A stretch of 64,000 nucleotides of DNA. Origin: Comamonadaceae bacterium (GTDB lineage Bacteria; Pseudomonadota; Gammaproteobacteria; Burkholderiales; Burkholderiaceae_C). Below, one piece after another: positions 46,501 through 56,036 of the stretch (its first letter is position 1; every line of letters starts with the position of its first letter). Position numbers and translations under genes: made by a program. Under the pieces are notes generated by a model. The model was not told the DNA's origin. It ran no database searches and saw only the letters and a list, made by a program, of their open reading frames with translations. The DNA lies in the NCBI GenBank assembly GCA_947476285.1, contig CANJPU010000016.1, forward strand, positions 1 to 64,000. The letters are read 5' to 3'.

Positions 46501-49303
46501 GGGCCTGAACTACATCGCTGCAGAAAAAGGTGTGGATGCGCTGCCCGGTTGGGGACGAGCCGCGGCTGCGAAGAAGAAATTGGAATCTGACCCCAATTCA
46601 AATTCGATACAAATCGTCAATGCGCGCGAGCACAACCTGAAGTCGCTGTCGGTCAATATTCCGCACAACAAATTCAGCGTGGTCACCGGCGTGTCGGGCT
46701 CGGGCAAATCGACGCTGGCCTTTGACATTTTGTTCAACGAAGGGCAGCGGCGCTATCTTGAGTCGCTCAACGCCTATGCGCGCAGCATCGTGCAGCCGGC
46801 AGGTCGGCCCGAGGTCGATGCGGTGTATGGCATTCCGCCCACGGTGGCCATTGAGCAGCGGCTCTCGCGCGGCGGGCGCAAATCCACCGTGGGCACCACC
46901 ACCGAGGTCTGGCATTTTCTGCGTCTGCTCTATGTCAAGCTGGGTGTGCAGCACTGTGTGAAAGACGACGCACCGGTGCAGCCGCAGACGCCCGACAGCA
47001 TTGCCGCGCAGTTGATGAAACGTTATCGCGGCCAGCACATCGGGCTGCTGGCACCGCTGGTCATCAACCGCAAGGGCGTGTACACCGAGCTGGCCGATTG
47101 GGCACGGCCGCGTGGCTACACGCACCTGCGGGTGGACGGCAATTTTCTGCCGACCACCGGCTTTCCGCGCATCGACCGCTTCAAGGAGCACACGATAGAG
47201 CTGCCAGTGTGCGACCTGCATGTGAAGCCCGAGAACGAAGCCTTGCTTCGCGAGAAACTCACTCTGGCCTTGGAGCATGGCAAGGGTGTGCTGCATGTGC
47301 TGGCGCCGCTTGACGGGCTGCGCGGCGCGATGATGGCAGGCCATGCGGTGCACCAGCATATTGGCCGTGTGGAAGTGTTCTCCACGCTGCGCGCCTGCCC
47401 GATCTGCAGCACCAGCTATGCCGAGCTGGATCCGCGCCTGTTCTCTTACAACAGCAAACATGGCTGGTGCCCCGAGTGCGTGGGCACCGGTGTCAGGCTG
47501 ACTCGCGATCAGCGCAAAGCTTTTGACGACACGGTGCAGACCGACGACAACAAAGGCCGCGAGCAAACGTTTGGTGAACCTGAAGTGGACGACGTGGCCG
47601 ACGAAGTCTGCCCGGCCTGTCATGGCGCCCGGCTCAATCTGCAGGCGCGCCATGTTCAATTTGACAAGACCGGCATTGCGCAGATTGCGGCGCTGTCGGT
47701 GGTCGATGTGCGGCGCTGGATCGAGTCGCTTCAGGTCAAGGGCGTGCTGAGCACGCGCGAAGAAGGGATTGCGCGTGATCTGATTCCCGAGATCAAGAGC
47801 CGGCTGGAGTTTTTGGAAGAAGTGGGGCTGGGCTACCTCACGCTGGACCGCGGCGCGCCCACCTTGTCGGGTGGTGAGGCGCAGCGCATCCGCCTGGCCG
47901 CGCAACTGGGCTCCAATCTGCAAGGTGTGTGCTATGTGCTCGATGAGCCCACCATCGGCCTGCATGCGCGCGACAACCAGATCCTGCTTAACGCGCTGCA
48001 CAAGCTGGGTGGCAAGGGCAATACCTTGGTGGTGGTCGAGCACGACGAGGACACCATTCGCCGCGCCGACCACATCATCGACATCGGCCCCAGCGCCGGC
48101 AAGCGCGGCGGGCGGCTGGTGGCGCAGGGATCGGCGGCCGACATCTGCGCTGCGGATGAGTCAGTCACCGGGCGGTATCTGCTGCACGCAATGAAGCATC
48201 CGGTGAAGGCGCGGCGTTCGGTGTCCAAGGCCGATACGCAGCAGCGCCTGGTTTTGCGCGGGGCGGATTTGCACAATCTGCAGAACATCGATGTCGATGT
48301 TCCGCTGTGTCGCCTGGTGGCTGTTACCGGCGTCTCCGGCTCCGGCAAATCTACTTTGGCGCGCGACGTGCTGCTGCACAACGTGCAGGCGGCAGTGCAG
48401 CAGCGCTACACCAAGGCCGGGCGCGATGCCGATGACAAGGGCAAGCACCCAGTGTGGGTCGGTTGCAAGAGTGTGGATGGCTACCAGGTGATAGACCGTG
48501 TGTTGGAGGTCGACCAGACGCCCATTGGCAAGACACCCCGCTCCTGCCCAGCCACCTATATTGGCTTCTGGGACACCGTACGCAAGCTGTTTGCCGACAC
48601 ACTCGAAGCGCGGGCGCGCGGCTATGCTGCGGGACGCTTCTCTTTCAACACCGGCGAAGGCCGCTGCCCCACGTGTGAAGGCCAGGGCCTGCGCACCATC
48701 GGCATGAGCTTTCTGCCCGATGTGAAAGTACCCTGCGAATCCTGCCACGGCGCGCGCTTCAACCCAGAGACCCTGGCCGTCACCTGGCGCGGCAAGAGCA
48801 TAGGCGATGTGCTGCAGATGGAAGTGGACGAAGCGGTGGAGTTCTTTGCCGCCATGCCCAGCATCAGCCATCCGCTGCAATTGCTCAAGGACGTGGGCCT
48901 GGGCTACCTCACCCTGGGCCAGCCATCGCCCACGCTCTCGGGCGGCGAGGCGCAGCGCATCAAGCTGGTGACCGAGTTGTCCAAGGTGCGTGACGACATC
49001 ACCCGGCGCGGCCAGAAGGCGCCGCACACCTTGTACGTGCTGGACGAGCCCACGGTGGGCCTGCATATGGCCGACGTGGAGAAACTGGTGCGGGTGCTGC
49101 ACCGCCTGGTCGATGGCGGCCACAGCGTGATCGTGATCGAACACGACCTGGACGTGATAGCCGAAGCCGACTGGGTGATAGACCTGGGGCCCGAGGGCGG
49201 CAACGCTGGTGGCAAGGTGGTGGCGGCCGCCTCGCCCGAGCAGGTGGTCGCGCGCGGGACGCACACCGGCGTGGCGCTGGCGCATGTGTTGGCGCGCACA
49301 TGA
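43529..49303 (+). CDS. uvrA: excinuclease ABC subunit A, double-length (tandem) form
   Basis: A single frame of 1924 residues holding two UvrA-like units. There are four Walker A motifs of GxSGSGKS type, starting near residues 33, 668, 1054 and 1601, and four LSGGE signatures near 515, 866, 1445 and 1802. Zinc-type cysteine clusters are also repeated ([42 protein letters not shown]). Ordinary UvrA has about 940-970 residues and two of each. UvrA recognises damaged DNA with UvrB; long versions are known as the dimeric form. In the first half the cluster before ACETCRGFG has one Cys where relatives have a CxxC pair. Whether a standard uvrA also exists in the genome is unknown. Confidence 0.93.
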   Translation: MTQGLIRIRGARQHNLKNIDLDLRTGELTVVTGPSGSGKSSLVFDTLYAEGQRRYVETFSAYARQFLDRMDKPAVDKVEGVPPAIAIDQTNPVRSSRSTVGTMTELNDHLKLLFARAGQLIDRKTALPVRHDTPETIYAQLMAHTAADDPRLVLTFPVELPAVTTPEEVEQWLAASGFTRVQAQREVATPTGPRKVLDVVADRFRIQGTEKVRAVEAIEVALKRGAGRMSVYASQGEGMDIWKFSTGLHCPQSDLRYADPIPSMFSFNSAVGACETCRGFGRVIGVDYGLVIPNEKLTLRAGAIKTIQTPAWAECQEDLMRHAETAGIPRDTPWYKLTSEQKAWVINGTPGFKEGNWNKQWYGIKRFFAYLESKAYKMHIRVLLSKYRSYTPCDTCAGARLKTDSLLWRIGGKEDADSVMEPARRFMPAGTTWTREQLEALPGLCLHDLMLMPIDRLRRFFDRISPTAARSAQGDAARHGEHQALKLLFEEITTRLRYLVDVGIGYLTLDRQSRTLSGGEVQRINLTTALGTSLVNTLFVLDEPSIGLHPRDMHRITEAMMRLRDAGNTLVVVEHDPAVMLAADRIIDMGPGPGERGGQIVFDGSTQDLRHADTLTGAYLGARKHVGMGFKRAVTDATPRLILEGAREHNLKNIAVEFPLQRLVCVTGLSGSGKSSLIQDVLAPALTRHFGKATETPGLHDRLLGADHLCDVVFVDQSPIGKTARSNPVSYVGAWDAIREIFATAPLARQRGYTGSKFSFNSGDGRCAMCGGSGFEHVEMQFLSDVYLRCPDCDGKRYRPEILEVKIERQPIGALRPRAMNVADVLDLTVSEAANLFANDRDVIRALQPIVDVGLEYVKLGQPVPTLSGGESQRLKLAGFLAQAAKSATSSRQATATRGVLFMFDEPTTGLHFDDIAKLMRALRKLLEGGNSLIVIEHNLDVIRAADWLIDLGPEGGDAGGFVVAQGPPEEVKLHASSHTARALRDYDSTLGLNYIAAEKGVDALPGWGRAAAAKKKLESDPNSNSIQIVNAREHNLKSLSVNIPHNKFSVVTGVSGSGKSTLAFDILFNEGQRRYLESLNAYARSIVQPAGRPEVDAVYGIPPTVAIEQRLSRGGRKSTVGTTTEVWHFLRLLYVKLGVQHCVKDDAPVQPQTPDSIAAQLMKRYRGQHIGLLAPLVINRKGVYTELADWARPRGYTHLRVDGNFLPTTGFPRIDRFKEHTIELPVCDLHVKPENEALLREKLTLALEHGKGVLHVLAPLDGLRGAMMAGHAVHQHIGRVEVFSTLRACPICSTSYAELDPRLFSYNSKHGWCPECVGTGVRLTRDQRKAFDDTVQTDDNKGREQTFGEPEVDDVADEVCPACHGARLNLQARHVQFDKTGIAQIAALSVVDVRRWIESLQVKGVLSTREEGIARDLIPEIKSRLEFLEEVGLGYLTLDRGAPTLSGGEAQRIRLAAQLGSNLQGVCYVLDEPTIGLHARDNQILLNALHKLGGKGNTLVVVEHDEDTIRRADHIIDIGPSAGKRGGRLVAQGSAADICAADESVTGRYLLHAMKHPVKARRSVSKADTQQRLVLRGADLHNLQNIDVDVPLCRLVAVTGVSGSGKSTLARDVLLHNVQAAVQQRYTKAGRDADDKGKHPVWVGCKSVDGYQVIDRVLEVDQTPIGKTPRSCPATYIGFWDTVRKLFADTLEARARGYAAGRFSFNTGEGRCPTCEGQGLRTIGMSFLPDVKVPCESCHGARFNPETLAVTWRGKSIGDVLQMEVDEAVEFFAAMPSISHPLQLLKDVGLGYLTLGQPSPTLSGGEAQRIKLVTELSKVRDDITRRGQKAPHTLYVLDEPTVGLHMADVEKLVRVLHRLVDGGHSVIVIEHDLDVIAEADWVIDLGPEGGNAGGKVVAAASPEQVVARGTHTGVALAHVLART

Positions 49304-49324
49304 CCGGGCACTGCGGCCCAATTA

Positions 49325-49367
49325 AATGCTTTCCATAGAACGCGCAAAGTCCCATAATGCGTTCCAT
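49325..49367. promoter_or_regulatory. direct repeats, candidate hipBA operators
   Basis: AATGCTTTCCAT at 49325-49336 and AATGCGTTCCAT at 49356-49367 differ at one base and are spaced 31 bases apart. The second covers the first ATG of the HipB-like gene. Binding here by the HTH protein would give autorepression, as in other hip modules. Function is inferred from position. Confidence 0.45.
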
Positions 49368-49692
49368 GGCAAGCTCAGTTATCCCGGAACAAGTCATGGT
49401 TCGGTCCCGCGCCTTGGGTGCGCGCATCAAGTCTGCCCGAACACATCGGAAGTTGCGCCAGATCGATCTGGCCCAGCGAGCCGGGGTCTCTCGCTCGACA
49501 CTGGAGGCAATTGAGCGCGGCGACCTGAGCACCGGGCTGGGCGCCTATTTGCGGGTGCTCTGGGCCATGGGGCTGGACAACGAGATTGAGCTGATCGCCG
49601 ACCCAGGCCTCGACCGCGAAGGTCTGGCGTTGGAATTTTCCGCCAAGACCAAGCGCGTGCGTGTCAACCGAGGCCTGAGCAATGACTTCTGA
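49357..49692 (+). CDS. hipB: HipB-like XRE-family HTH antitoxin
   Basis: A 111-residue helix-turn-helix protein: RALGARIKSARTHRKLRQIDLAQRAGVSRSTLEAIERGD (residues about 18-56) is a typical Cro/C1 domain. It is followed by GLGAYLRVLWAMGLDNEIELIADPG and a C-terminal tail ending in VNRGLSNDF. ATGs at 49357 and 49366 are both possible. It overlaps hipA by 11 bases, the usual antitoxin-first order, so it is probably the HipB partner. Confidence 0.85.
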   Translation: MRSMASSVIPEQVMVRSRALGARIKSARTHRKLRQIDLAQRAGVSRSTLEAIERGDLSTGLGAYLRVLWAMGLDNEIELIADPGLDREGLALEFSAKTKRVRVNRGLSNDF

Positions 49693-50977
49693 TGCGTGGG
49701 TGTGGAGCTACTTGCCCTCGGATACTCAGCCCACGCTGTGCGGCCACTTCGTGCATGCGAACACGCCGGCCGGCCTGCCATTGGGGCGCTTCGTTTACGG
49801 CAAGCGCTTTCTGAAAAACCCGGACGCCTTGCCGCTCGATCCGCTTCAGCTTCGGCTCTCTCCCAGGACCTACGAAACCACCGCCCTGCAGGGTGTATTC
49901 GGTCCACTTCAAGATGCCATGCCCGACGACTGGGGGCGGCATGTGATTGAGCGCCTGCATGGCGGTCGCTTGCCCATCACCGCGTATCTGCTTCTGGCTC
50001 GCGACGACCGTACGGGCAACCTCGTCTTTTCCAGTTCTGCGGGTGAGCAGCCCCAGTGCGAAAGCTTTCCTGGCATCGAAGTTCTGGAGCCAGCACGCGG
50101 CGTCCTGCGGGGCATTGAGCTTGATCGCCCCATCGACGAGCAACTTGCGCATTGGGTGCAGCCCAACACGGCGATGGGTGGTGCCCGGCCCAAGCTGACC
50201 ATCGAACACGAAGGCAGCCTCTGGATGGCCAAGTTTCCCGCTCGCAATGACCATGGCCTGGCTGTTGCCAAATTGGAAGGAGCCATGCTTGCGCTCGCCC
50301 GCCTGTGCGGCATTCAAACCGTTCAGGCCCAGGTCGTCGCCCAGGACATCTTGCTCGTCAAGCGATTCGACCGCGCGCGGGTGCACACACCGGGCTCGCA
50401 GGCTGCTGCGGCCGCATGGCGACGCGACGCCTTTGTCAGCGCGCGCACCGTCTTCTACGCAGATCCAGCAGTGCAGGGCACGGCCGAAACCGGCAGCTAT
50501 CCGCGTCTGGCTACGGAGTTGGCTCGTTGCAGCGAGGCTGTGACCCAGGACCGCCATGAATTGTTCCGGCGGATGGTTTTCAATTGCTGCGTATCCAATA
50601 CCGACGATCACGATCGCAACCACGGATTGCTGGCTGGCGACGAGCCCGGCTACTACCGGCTTTCGCCCGCCTTCGATATCGTCCCGCGCGTGCACCAGAC
50701 CCGGCGCCGCTACCAGGCTTTGGGCATAGGTGATGCGGGCGCCCTTGTCACACGAGAAAATCTGGTGAGCAGTTGCGAGTCATTCGACCTTCGGCCCCGC
50801 GACGCCACGGCAATCATTGACCAAGTGCAAGCGACGGTGGCGACCAACTGGCGCGCCTGTCTGCAGGAACAAGGCGCCACCGGGGAAGAGATGGATGCAC
50901 TCAGCGCGTGCTTTGCGCCGCTCATCGAAGACATCGAAGTGGGTGACTTCGGCAGACCCACAGCCGGACAAGCCTGA
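49682..50977 (+). CDS. hipA: HipA-family serine/threonine kinase toxin
   Basis: A 431-residue HipA-type kinase. The N-terminal domain has LPLDPLQLRLSPRTYETTALQG and DAMPDDWGRHVIERL. The kinase part has NTAMGGARPKLTI (the Gly-rich, regulatory loop), LWMAKFPARND, KLEGAMLALARLCGI, and the catalytic loop VSNTDDHDRNHGLL followed by LSPAFDIVPR (DFD-like metal site). HipA enzymes of E. coli phosphorylate glutamyl-tRNA synthetase. This one is longer at the N-terminus than some HipA sequences, and its target is unknown. Confidence 0.9.
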   Translation: MTSDAWVWSYLPSDTQPTLCGHFVHANTPAGLPLGRFVYGKRFLKNPDALPLDPLQLRLSPRTYETTALQGVFGPLQDAMPDDWGRHVIERLHGGRLPITAYLLLARDDRTGNLVFSSSAGEQPQCESFPGIEVLEPARGVLRGIELDRPIDEQLAHWVQPNTAMGGARPKLTIEHEGSLWMAKFPARNDHGLAVAKLEGAMLALARLCGIQTVQAQVVAQDILLVKRFDRARVHTPGSQAAAAAWRRDAFVSARTVFYADPAVQGTAETGSYPRLATELARCSEAVTQDRHELFRRMVFNCCVSNTDDHDRNHGLLAGDEPGYYRLSPAFDIVPRVHQTRRRYQALGIGDAGALVTRENLVSSCESFDLRPRDATAIIDQVQATVATNWRACLQEQGATGEEMDALSACFAPLIEDIEVGDFGRPTAGQA

Positions 50978-51081
50978 ATGGCCGGCGGCTCGTCAAGGTT
51001 GGATGTGCCGCGCGGGACAGTCCGTATTGATTCATCCCCCGCTTTGAGCTTGAATCGCTGAATCCAACTGCAGGAGCATCC

Positions 51082-52044
51082 ATGCGCCGTCGCCATCTCA
51101 TCCAACTTGCCGCAGCTTCGTTCGCCATTTCGTCGCTGGGCGCGCGGGCCCAGACCTTTCCAGCCAAGCCGATCAAGCTGATCATCGCGTTCCCAGCGGG
51201 CGGGCCCACCGACATCACCATGCGTTCGCTGGCGGACAACGCCTCCAAGGTGCTGGGCCAGCCGGTGATTGTGGAGAACAAGCCCGGCGCGGGTGGCAGC
51301 CTGCCCGCGCAACAATTGCAGACCTCTCCTGCCGATGGCTATACGCTGGCGCAAATTCCACTGGGTGTGTTTCGCCTGCCCTACACCACCAAGATCAACT
51401 GGGACCCGGTCAAGGACATCAGCTATGTGCTCAACGTCACTGGTTATGCCTTTGGCATCGTCGTGCCCACCGACAGCCCCATCAAGAGTTGGAGCGACTT
51501 CGTCGCCTATGCCAAGGCAAACCCCGGCAAGCTCAGCTATGGATCAACCGGCACCCTGACCAGCCCGCATCTGACCACCGAGCTGATCGCGCAGCGCCTG
51601 GGCATACAGCTCAATCACATTCCCTACAAGGGCAGCGCCGAGCTTGCGCAAGCCATTGTGGGCGGACATGTGATGTCGGCGGCCGACTCCACCGGTTTCG
51701 CGCCGCTGGTTGAATCGGGCAAGCTGCGTGTGCTCAACACCTGGGGCGAACAACGCCTGGCCAAATTTCCGGACGCGCCCACGCTGAAAGAGCTGGGCAT
51801 CGACATCGTGCAGAACTCACCCTTTGGCATCGGCGCGCCGCGCGGCACACCACCCGATGTGGTGAGGCGTTTGCACGATGCTTTCAAGAAGGCGATGGAA
51901 GAGCCCAGCTATGTGCAGGCCCTGGCCCGCTACGACATGCTGCCCATGTACATGAGCTCGGCAGGCTACACAAAATTTGCGCAAGACACTTTCGCCACAG
52001 AGAAAGCCTTGGTGGAGAAGCTGGGCCTGGGCAAGGCCCAGTAA
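51082..52044 (+). CDS. Bug-family tripartite tricarboxylate receptor (TctC-like)
   Basis: A 320-residue periplasmic receptor. The signal peptide MRRRHLIQLAAASFAISSLG is followed by ARAQTFPAKPIKLIIAFPAGGPTD, KPGAGGSLPAQQL and NHIPYKGSAELAQAIVGG, the Bug family pattern. It has a good ribosome site (CAGGAG). The next gene begins 28 bases later, a class I amidotransferase-like hydrolase, so the ligand may be a gamma-glutamyl compound or other carboxylate. No TctA/TctB membrane genes are in view. Confidence 0.92.
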   Translation: MRRRHLIQLAAASFAISSLGARAQTFPAKPIKLIIAFPAGGPTDITMRSLADNASKVLGQPVIVENKPGAGGSLPAQQLQTSPADGYTLAQIPLGVFRLPYTTKINWDPVKDISYVLNVTGYAFGIVVPTDSPIKSWSDFVAYAKANPGKLSYGSTGTLTSPHLTTELIAQRLGIQLNHIPYKGSAELAQAIVGGHVMSAADSTGFAPLVESGKLRVLNTWGEQRLAKFPDAPTLKELGIDIVQNSPFGIGAPRGTPPDVVRRLHDAFKKAMEEPSYVQALARYDMLPMYMSSAGYTKFAQDTFATEKALVEKLGLGKAQ

Positions 52045-52072
52045 GGGCCATTGCGCAGGATCGATAGGCGCA

Positions 52073-52861
52073 ATGGAGTCGGTGCACGATACCGTCATGC
52101 GTGCGACAAAACCTCTTGTGTGGCTGCCAGCTTGCCACCGCCACCTCGATCTGTCCGACCCGGGTTCTTATTCGGTGCTGGCCGATCGCTATGCCAGCGC
52201 CGTCACGGCCGTGGGGCTGCAACCGGTCTCGTTCCCGATGGCGCAGGCCGATGACGTGCCGGCTCTCTTGTCTCTGGTCGATGGTGTGCTGCTCACCGGC
52301 TCGCCGTCCAATGTGGATGCTTCGCGCTTTGGTGGCCAGGCGCTTGCCACTGACTTGCTGGACCCCCGACGCGATGCCTTGACCATGGCGCTGGTGCCCG
52401 CTGCCATAGCCTCGGGCACGCCCTTGTTCGGCGTTTGCAGAGGCATGCAGGAAATGAACGTGGCCCTGGGGGGCAGCTTGCATCAGCGGGTGGATGAGGT
52501 GCCGGGCCTGATGAACCACCGCGAGCCGGACGATGAAGACCCGGCGGTTCAATTCGCGCTGGCCCATCAAGTGAGGCTGGCCCCCGGCAGTGTCTTTGCC
52601 CGATGGGCCGATGGCGCCACGGCGCGTGTGAACTCTCTGCACGGCCAGGGCGTCCGGCGGCTTGCACCCGGGCTCAGTGCAGAGGCGCACGCGCCCGATG
52701 GGCTGATCGAAGGCGTGCGTGCCACAGGGGCGCAGACATTTGCCATCGGCGTGCAGTGGCACCCCGAGTGGCATCACGCCGCGTACCCTTTTTATGAAAG
52801 AAGTTTCCAGGACTTCGCACAGGCCTGCACGCAACACAGGCTGGGGCGCGGGCGCAATTGA
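52073..52861 (+). CDS. gamma-glutamyl-gamma-aminobutyrate hydrolase family protein
   Basis: A class I glutamine amidotransferase-type peptidase (PuuD-like, C26), about 262 residues from ATG 52073. The nucleophile Cys lies in PLFGVCRGMQEMNVALGG, and the catalytic His in GVQWHPEW. RVNSLHGQGVRRLAPG fits the family. It would hydrolyse gamma-glutamyl amide bonds, for example of gamma-glutamyl-GABA. It follows the Bug receptor closely and so may be cotranscribed. An ATG eight codons later is an alternative start. Confidence 0.87.
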   Translation: MESVHDTVMRATKPLVWLPACHRHLDLSDPGSYSVLADRYASAVTAVGLQPVSFPMAQADDVPALLSLVDGVLLTGSPSNVDASRFGGQALATDLLDPRRDALTMALVPAAIASGTPLFGVCRGMQEMNVALGGSLHQRVDEVPGLMNHREPDDEDPAVQFALAHQVRLAPGSVFARWADGATARVNSLHGQGVRRLAPGLSAEAHAPDGLIEGVRATGAQTFAIGVQWHPEWHHAAYPFYERSFQDFAQACTQHRLGRGRN

Positions 52862-52870
52862 ATTCGAGGT

Positions 52871-53662
52871 TCAGGCACCGCGAGACAACAGGGCCTGTGC
52901 CACCTGCGCAAACCCCGCGCCGCGCTCGCCCGGGGTGATGTACCTGGGCGGGTGAGCGAGCTGCGCCTCGAAGCGCCGGATGTTGGCCACGCCGATGCTG
53001 TGCGCAAAATGTAGGAACATCAACTCATCGTTGGTCGAATCGCCAACATAGGCCCATTGGGCAATCTGCGCATCCAGATCGCGGCCAAGCAACTCGCGCA
53101 CAATCCAGCGCGCGCCCAAGAGCTTGTTGTGCTGGCCATACCAGCCGTTGATGTGGATGGAACTCACGGTGGCGTTCATGCCTTCGCTTTGCATGAGTTG
53201 CACCACTTGCGCGATGGTGCCAGCAGGCAGGTGGGTGAACTCGCTGTGGTCTATGGCGATGTCAGTCTCGCGCCCCGCGCTGTCGCGTGCGAGGGTGGCG
53301 CCGGGTACTTCGCTCAAAATGCGCTGCGCCACTTTCTGCATGCGGACAAAGTTGGCGGCGCGCACAGAAGGCGCTTGCTGGTAAAGCCTTCTCAGCTGGC
53401 CCGCTTGATCGCGCACCAGCGCCACCGCTCCGTTTTCCGCCACGATCGCATCGACTGGCCACTGCAGCGCGAAGGGCTCGCTCCAGCCCACCGGCCTGCC
53501 GGTGATGGCAATGACATGGATGCCCGCGGCATGCAGGTCAGCCAAAGCGCCCAGCGCATCGGCAGTGATGGCGCCTTCGGTGGTGAGTGTGTCGTCGATG
53601 TCGGTGAACACACCCGCGATACGCGCACGTTCTGCGAGTGGCCATTGCGAGAGCGGGCGCAT
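52871..53662 (-). CDS. HAD-IIB sugar-phosphatase-like protein
   Basis: About 263 residues from ATG 53662. Motif I is VFTDIDDTLTTEG, then IAITGRPVGWSEPF (motif II Thr), ENGAVALV, and the C-terminal motif YVGDSTNDELMFLHFAHSIGV with the Asp pair. The cap region HINGWYGQHNKLLGARWIV is like mannosyl-3-phosphoglycerate or Cof-type phosphatases (subfamily IIB). It starts five bases after the prfC stop on the same strand, so translation is likely coupled. The substrate is unknown. Confidence 0.82.
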   Translation of the reverse strand: MRPLSQWPLAERARIAGVFTDIDDTLTTEGAITADALGALADLHAAGIHVIAITGRPVGWSEPFALQWPVDAIVAENGAVALVRDQAGQLRRLYQQAPSVRAANFVRMQKVAQRILSEVPGATLARDSAGRETDIAIDHSEFTHLPAGTIAQVVQLMQSEGMNATVSSIHINGWYGQHNKLLGARWIVRELLGRDLDAQIAQWAYVGDSTNDELMFLHFAHSIGVANIRRFEAQLAHPPRYITPGERGAGFAQVAQALLSRGA

Positions 53663-53666
53663 GGGC

Positions 53667-55304
53667 TCAAGCTTGCTGGTGCAGCGCCAGGCCCGCATGC
53701 TCGCGCAGCGGGTGGAAGGCAATCTTGGGGAAGCGCTCTTGCGCCAGCCGCACGTCATAGGGCGAGGTGCACAGGTAGGCCAGTGCATTGGCTGCGTCCA
53801 GCGCCATGCGCGCGGGGTAGGCGTCGGTGAAGGCGCGCAACTCGGTGGGTGTGTCGGCAGTGATCCAGCGCGCGCCGGTGTACTGGCAGCCTTCCAGTCG
53901 GATGTCGGCGTCGTACTCGGATTTCAAGCGGTGCTGCACTACTTCAAACTGCAACTGCCCCACCGCACCCAGCAGCATGGGGCCGCCGATCTCGGGCCGG
54001 AAGACCTGAATCGCGCCTTCTTCGCCCAACTGAGCCAAGCCTTGCTGCAGTTGCTTGGTGCGCAGCGGGTTCTTCAGGATGACCGTCATGAACAACTCTG
54101 GCGCGAAAAAGGGCAGGCCAGTGAACTGCAGGTTGGCGCCATCGGTGATGGTGTCGCCCAACTGCACACCGCCGTGCGTGGTAAAGCCGATGATGTCGCC
54201 GGCGTAGGCTTCGTCCACCGCTTCGCGGCGCTGCGAGAGGAAGGTGACCACTGAGGTGGGCCGCAGCTCTTTGCCCGTGCGTTGCACCTTGAGCTTCATG
54301 CCTGGCATGTACTTTCCAGAGGCCATGCGTACGAAGGCAATGCGGTCGCGGTGGTTGGCGTCCATGTTGGCCTGCACCTTGAACACCACGCCGGAGAAAC
54401 TGGCGTCATCGGGCTCGATCTGCTTGTCCACGATCTGGCGGTTGACCAGCAGGTGGCTCATGCGCGGGCCGGGCGAGGGCGCCAGATCAACCAGGGCTTC
54501 GAGCACCTCCATCACGCCAAAGTTGTTGACGCCCGAGCCGAAGAATACCGGTGTTTGTTTGCCGGCGAGAAAGGCGGCATGGTCCCACTCGGGCGATGCA
54601 CCCACGGCCAGTTCCATGCTTTGCTCTGCGGTCTCGAACTCATGGCCGAAGCGCTTGATGAGGGCGTCACGATCGGACAAGGCAATCGTCTCGAAATCCT
54701 GCGGCCGGCGCTCGCTGCCCGATTCGAACACCGTCATTGTCTTGGTGCGCAGGTTCATGATGCCGCCGAAAGTCTTGCCCTGACCCACCGGCCATGTCAT
54801 GGGCACGCAGGGCATGCCCAGCTCGCGCTCGACCTCGTCCAGAATGTCCAGTGGCTCGCGCACCTCACGGTCCATCTTGTTAATGAAGGTGATGATGGGC
54901 GTGTCGCGCTGGCGGCACACTTCGATGAGCCTGCGCGTCTGCGCCTCCACACCGTTGGCCGCGTCGATCACCATCAGGGCCGAGTCCACCGCGGTGAGCA
55001 CGCGGTAGGTGTCTTCCGAAAAGTCCTTGTGACCAGGGGTGTCCAGCAGGTTGATCACGTGATCGCGGTAGAGCATCTGCATCACCGAGCTGGCCACCGA
55101 AATGCCGCGCTGCTTCTCGATCTCCATCCAGTCAGAGGTGGCATGGCGCGTGGCCTTGCGCGCTTTCACCGACCCGGCGATCTGGATCGCGCCGGAGAAC
55201 AGCAGCAGCTTTTCAGTGAGCGTGGTCTTGCCCGCGTCGGGGTGGGAGATGATGGCGAAGGTGCGGCGGCGCCGGGTCTCTTCTAGGAGTGAAAGGGTTG
55301 CCAT
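53667..55304 (-). CDS. prfC: peptide chain release factor 3
   Basis: A 545-residue GTPase that removes RF1/RF2 from the ribosome after termination. The G domain has G1 IISHPDAGKTTLTEKLL, switch region KQRGISVASSVM, G3 NLLDTPGHKDFS and G4 TFINKMDRE. Domain 2 and the C-terminal domain follow (GFTTHGGVQLGDTI, GGPMLLGAVGQLQFEVVQ). The length is standard. A tandem 10-bp repeat lies 17-39 bases upstream of the start. Confidence 0.96.
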   Translation of the reverse strand: MATLSLLEETRRRRTFAIISHPDAGKTTLTEKLLLFSGAIQIAGSVKARKATRHATSDWMEIEKQRGISVASSVMQMLYRDHVINLLDTPGHKDFSEDTYRVLTAVDSALMVIDAANGVEAQTRRLIEVCRQRDTPIITFINKMDREVREPLDILDEVERELGMPCVPMTWPVGQGKTFGGIMNLRTKTMTVFESGSERRPQDFETIALSDRDALIKRFGHEFETAEQSMELAVGASPEWDHAAFLAGKQTPVFFGSGVNNFGVMEVLEALVDLAPSPGPRMSHLLVNRQIVDKQIEPDDASFSGVVFKVQANMDANHRDRIAFVRMASGKYMPGMKLKVQRTGKELRPTSVVTFLSQRREAVDEAYAGDIIGFTTHGGVQLGDTITDGANLQFTGLPFFAPELFMTVILKNPLRTKQLQQGLAQLGEEGAIQVFRPEIGGPMLLGAVGQLQFEVVQHRLKSEYDADIRLEGCQYTGARWITADTPTELRAFTDAYPARMALDAANALAYLCTSPYDVRLAQERFPKIAFHPLREHAGLALHQQA

Positions 55305-55321
55305 GGGGCTGAATTCGCAAG

Positions 55322-55343
55322 TATGTACACGTTTATGTACACG
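55322..55343. repeat. tandem 10-bp direct repeat upstream of prfC
   Basis: TATGTACACG occurs at 55322-55331 and again at 55334-55343, with a two-base spacer (12-base period). Each copy contains a GTAC core. It lies 18-39 bases upstream of the prfC ATG (minus strand), in or near its promoter. A protein binding site is possible, but nothing in the sequence names the factor. Confidence 0.45.
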
Positions 55344-55517
55344 GTATTGATGGGTCGGGGAGCCTCCCAGACTTGGGATGCCAACCCGCTATTGTCGCGG
55401 GTCTGTCCGGCTGGCCGAACGGTCAGCGGGACCTGCGACTGAGAGCATGAATGAGTTTTGTGCACAATGGGCGGCACGATGGAGTGCGGACAGCGGGGGC
55501 AAGGTCACCGGTGAAAC

Positions 55518-56036
55518 CTAAAACAGCGCTGCGACCGTCTTCATGGGCAGAAACATCCTGCCTTCGGACGCGGACAGCTGCATGAAGCCGTAGCGCTCAT
55601 AAAACGACGCGGCTGCCGCATCTTTGGCCTCCACCACCACAGCCATAGCGGCAATGACGGCCGCTGCTTGCAGACTCCGATAAAGGGCATCCGGCAATAA
55701 GAACTGCCCCAGTCCTCGCCCTTTGTAAGGCTGGTCTATGGCCAGGCGTCCCATCAGAGTGACTGGCAAATGAGGATATCGCGGTAACTTCTTGGCCAAC
55801 TCAGGCGGCAGATCGGCAGCGTGGATACTGGATGCCGACAGGCTATAAAACCCCAGAACCGTGGAATCGGGTGGCCTCACCGCCACGAATACGGCGGCAA
55901 CTTGACTTTGCGCATCTTGCCGCGCGTGGTGCTGTAAATAGCGGTCTAAGGCTGCCTGCCCGCAACTGAAAGTGTCGCGACCATGACTTTTTTGTAGTGG
56001 CTCGACACGCCAGGCGACGGGCACCAACTGACTCAC
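55518..56036 (-). CDS. GNAT-family toxin of a DUF1778 module
   Basis: A 172-residue GNAT protein: GFYSLSASSIHAADLPPELAKKLPRYPHLPVTLMGRLAID is followed by YKGRGLGQFLLPDAL (the acetyl-CoA loop) and SFYERYGFMQL. This is the TacT/AtaT-like layout of acetyltransferase toxins that block charged tRNA. It overlaps the DUF1778 antitoxin gene by four bases. The active-site Tyr is likely in FYERYGF. The toxin assignment rests on family and pairing. Confidence 0.85.
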   Translation of the reverse strand: MSQLVPVAWRVEPLQKSHGRDTFSCGQAALDRYLQHHARQDAQSQVAAVFVAVRPPDSTVLGFYSLSASSIHAADLPPELAKKLPRYPHLPVTLMGRLAIDQPYKGRGLGQFLLPDALYRSLQAAAVIAAMAVVVEAKDAAAASFYERYGFMQLSASEGRMFLPMKTVAALF

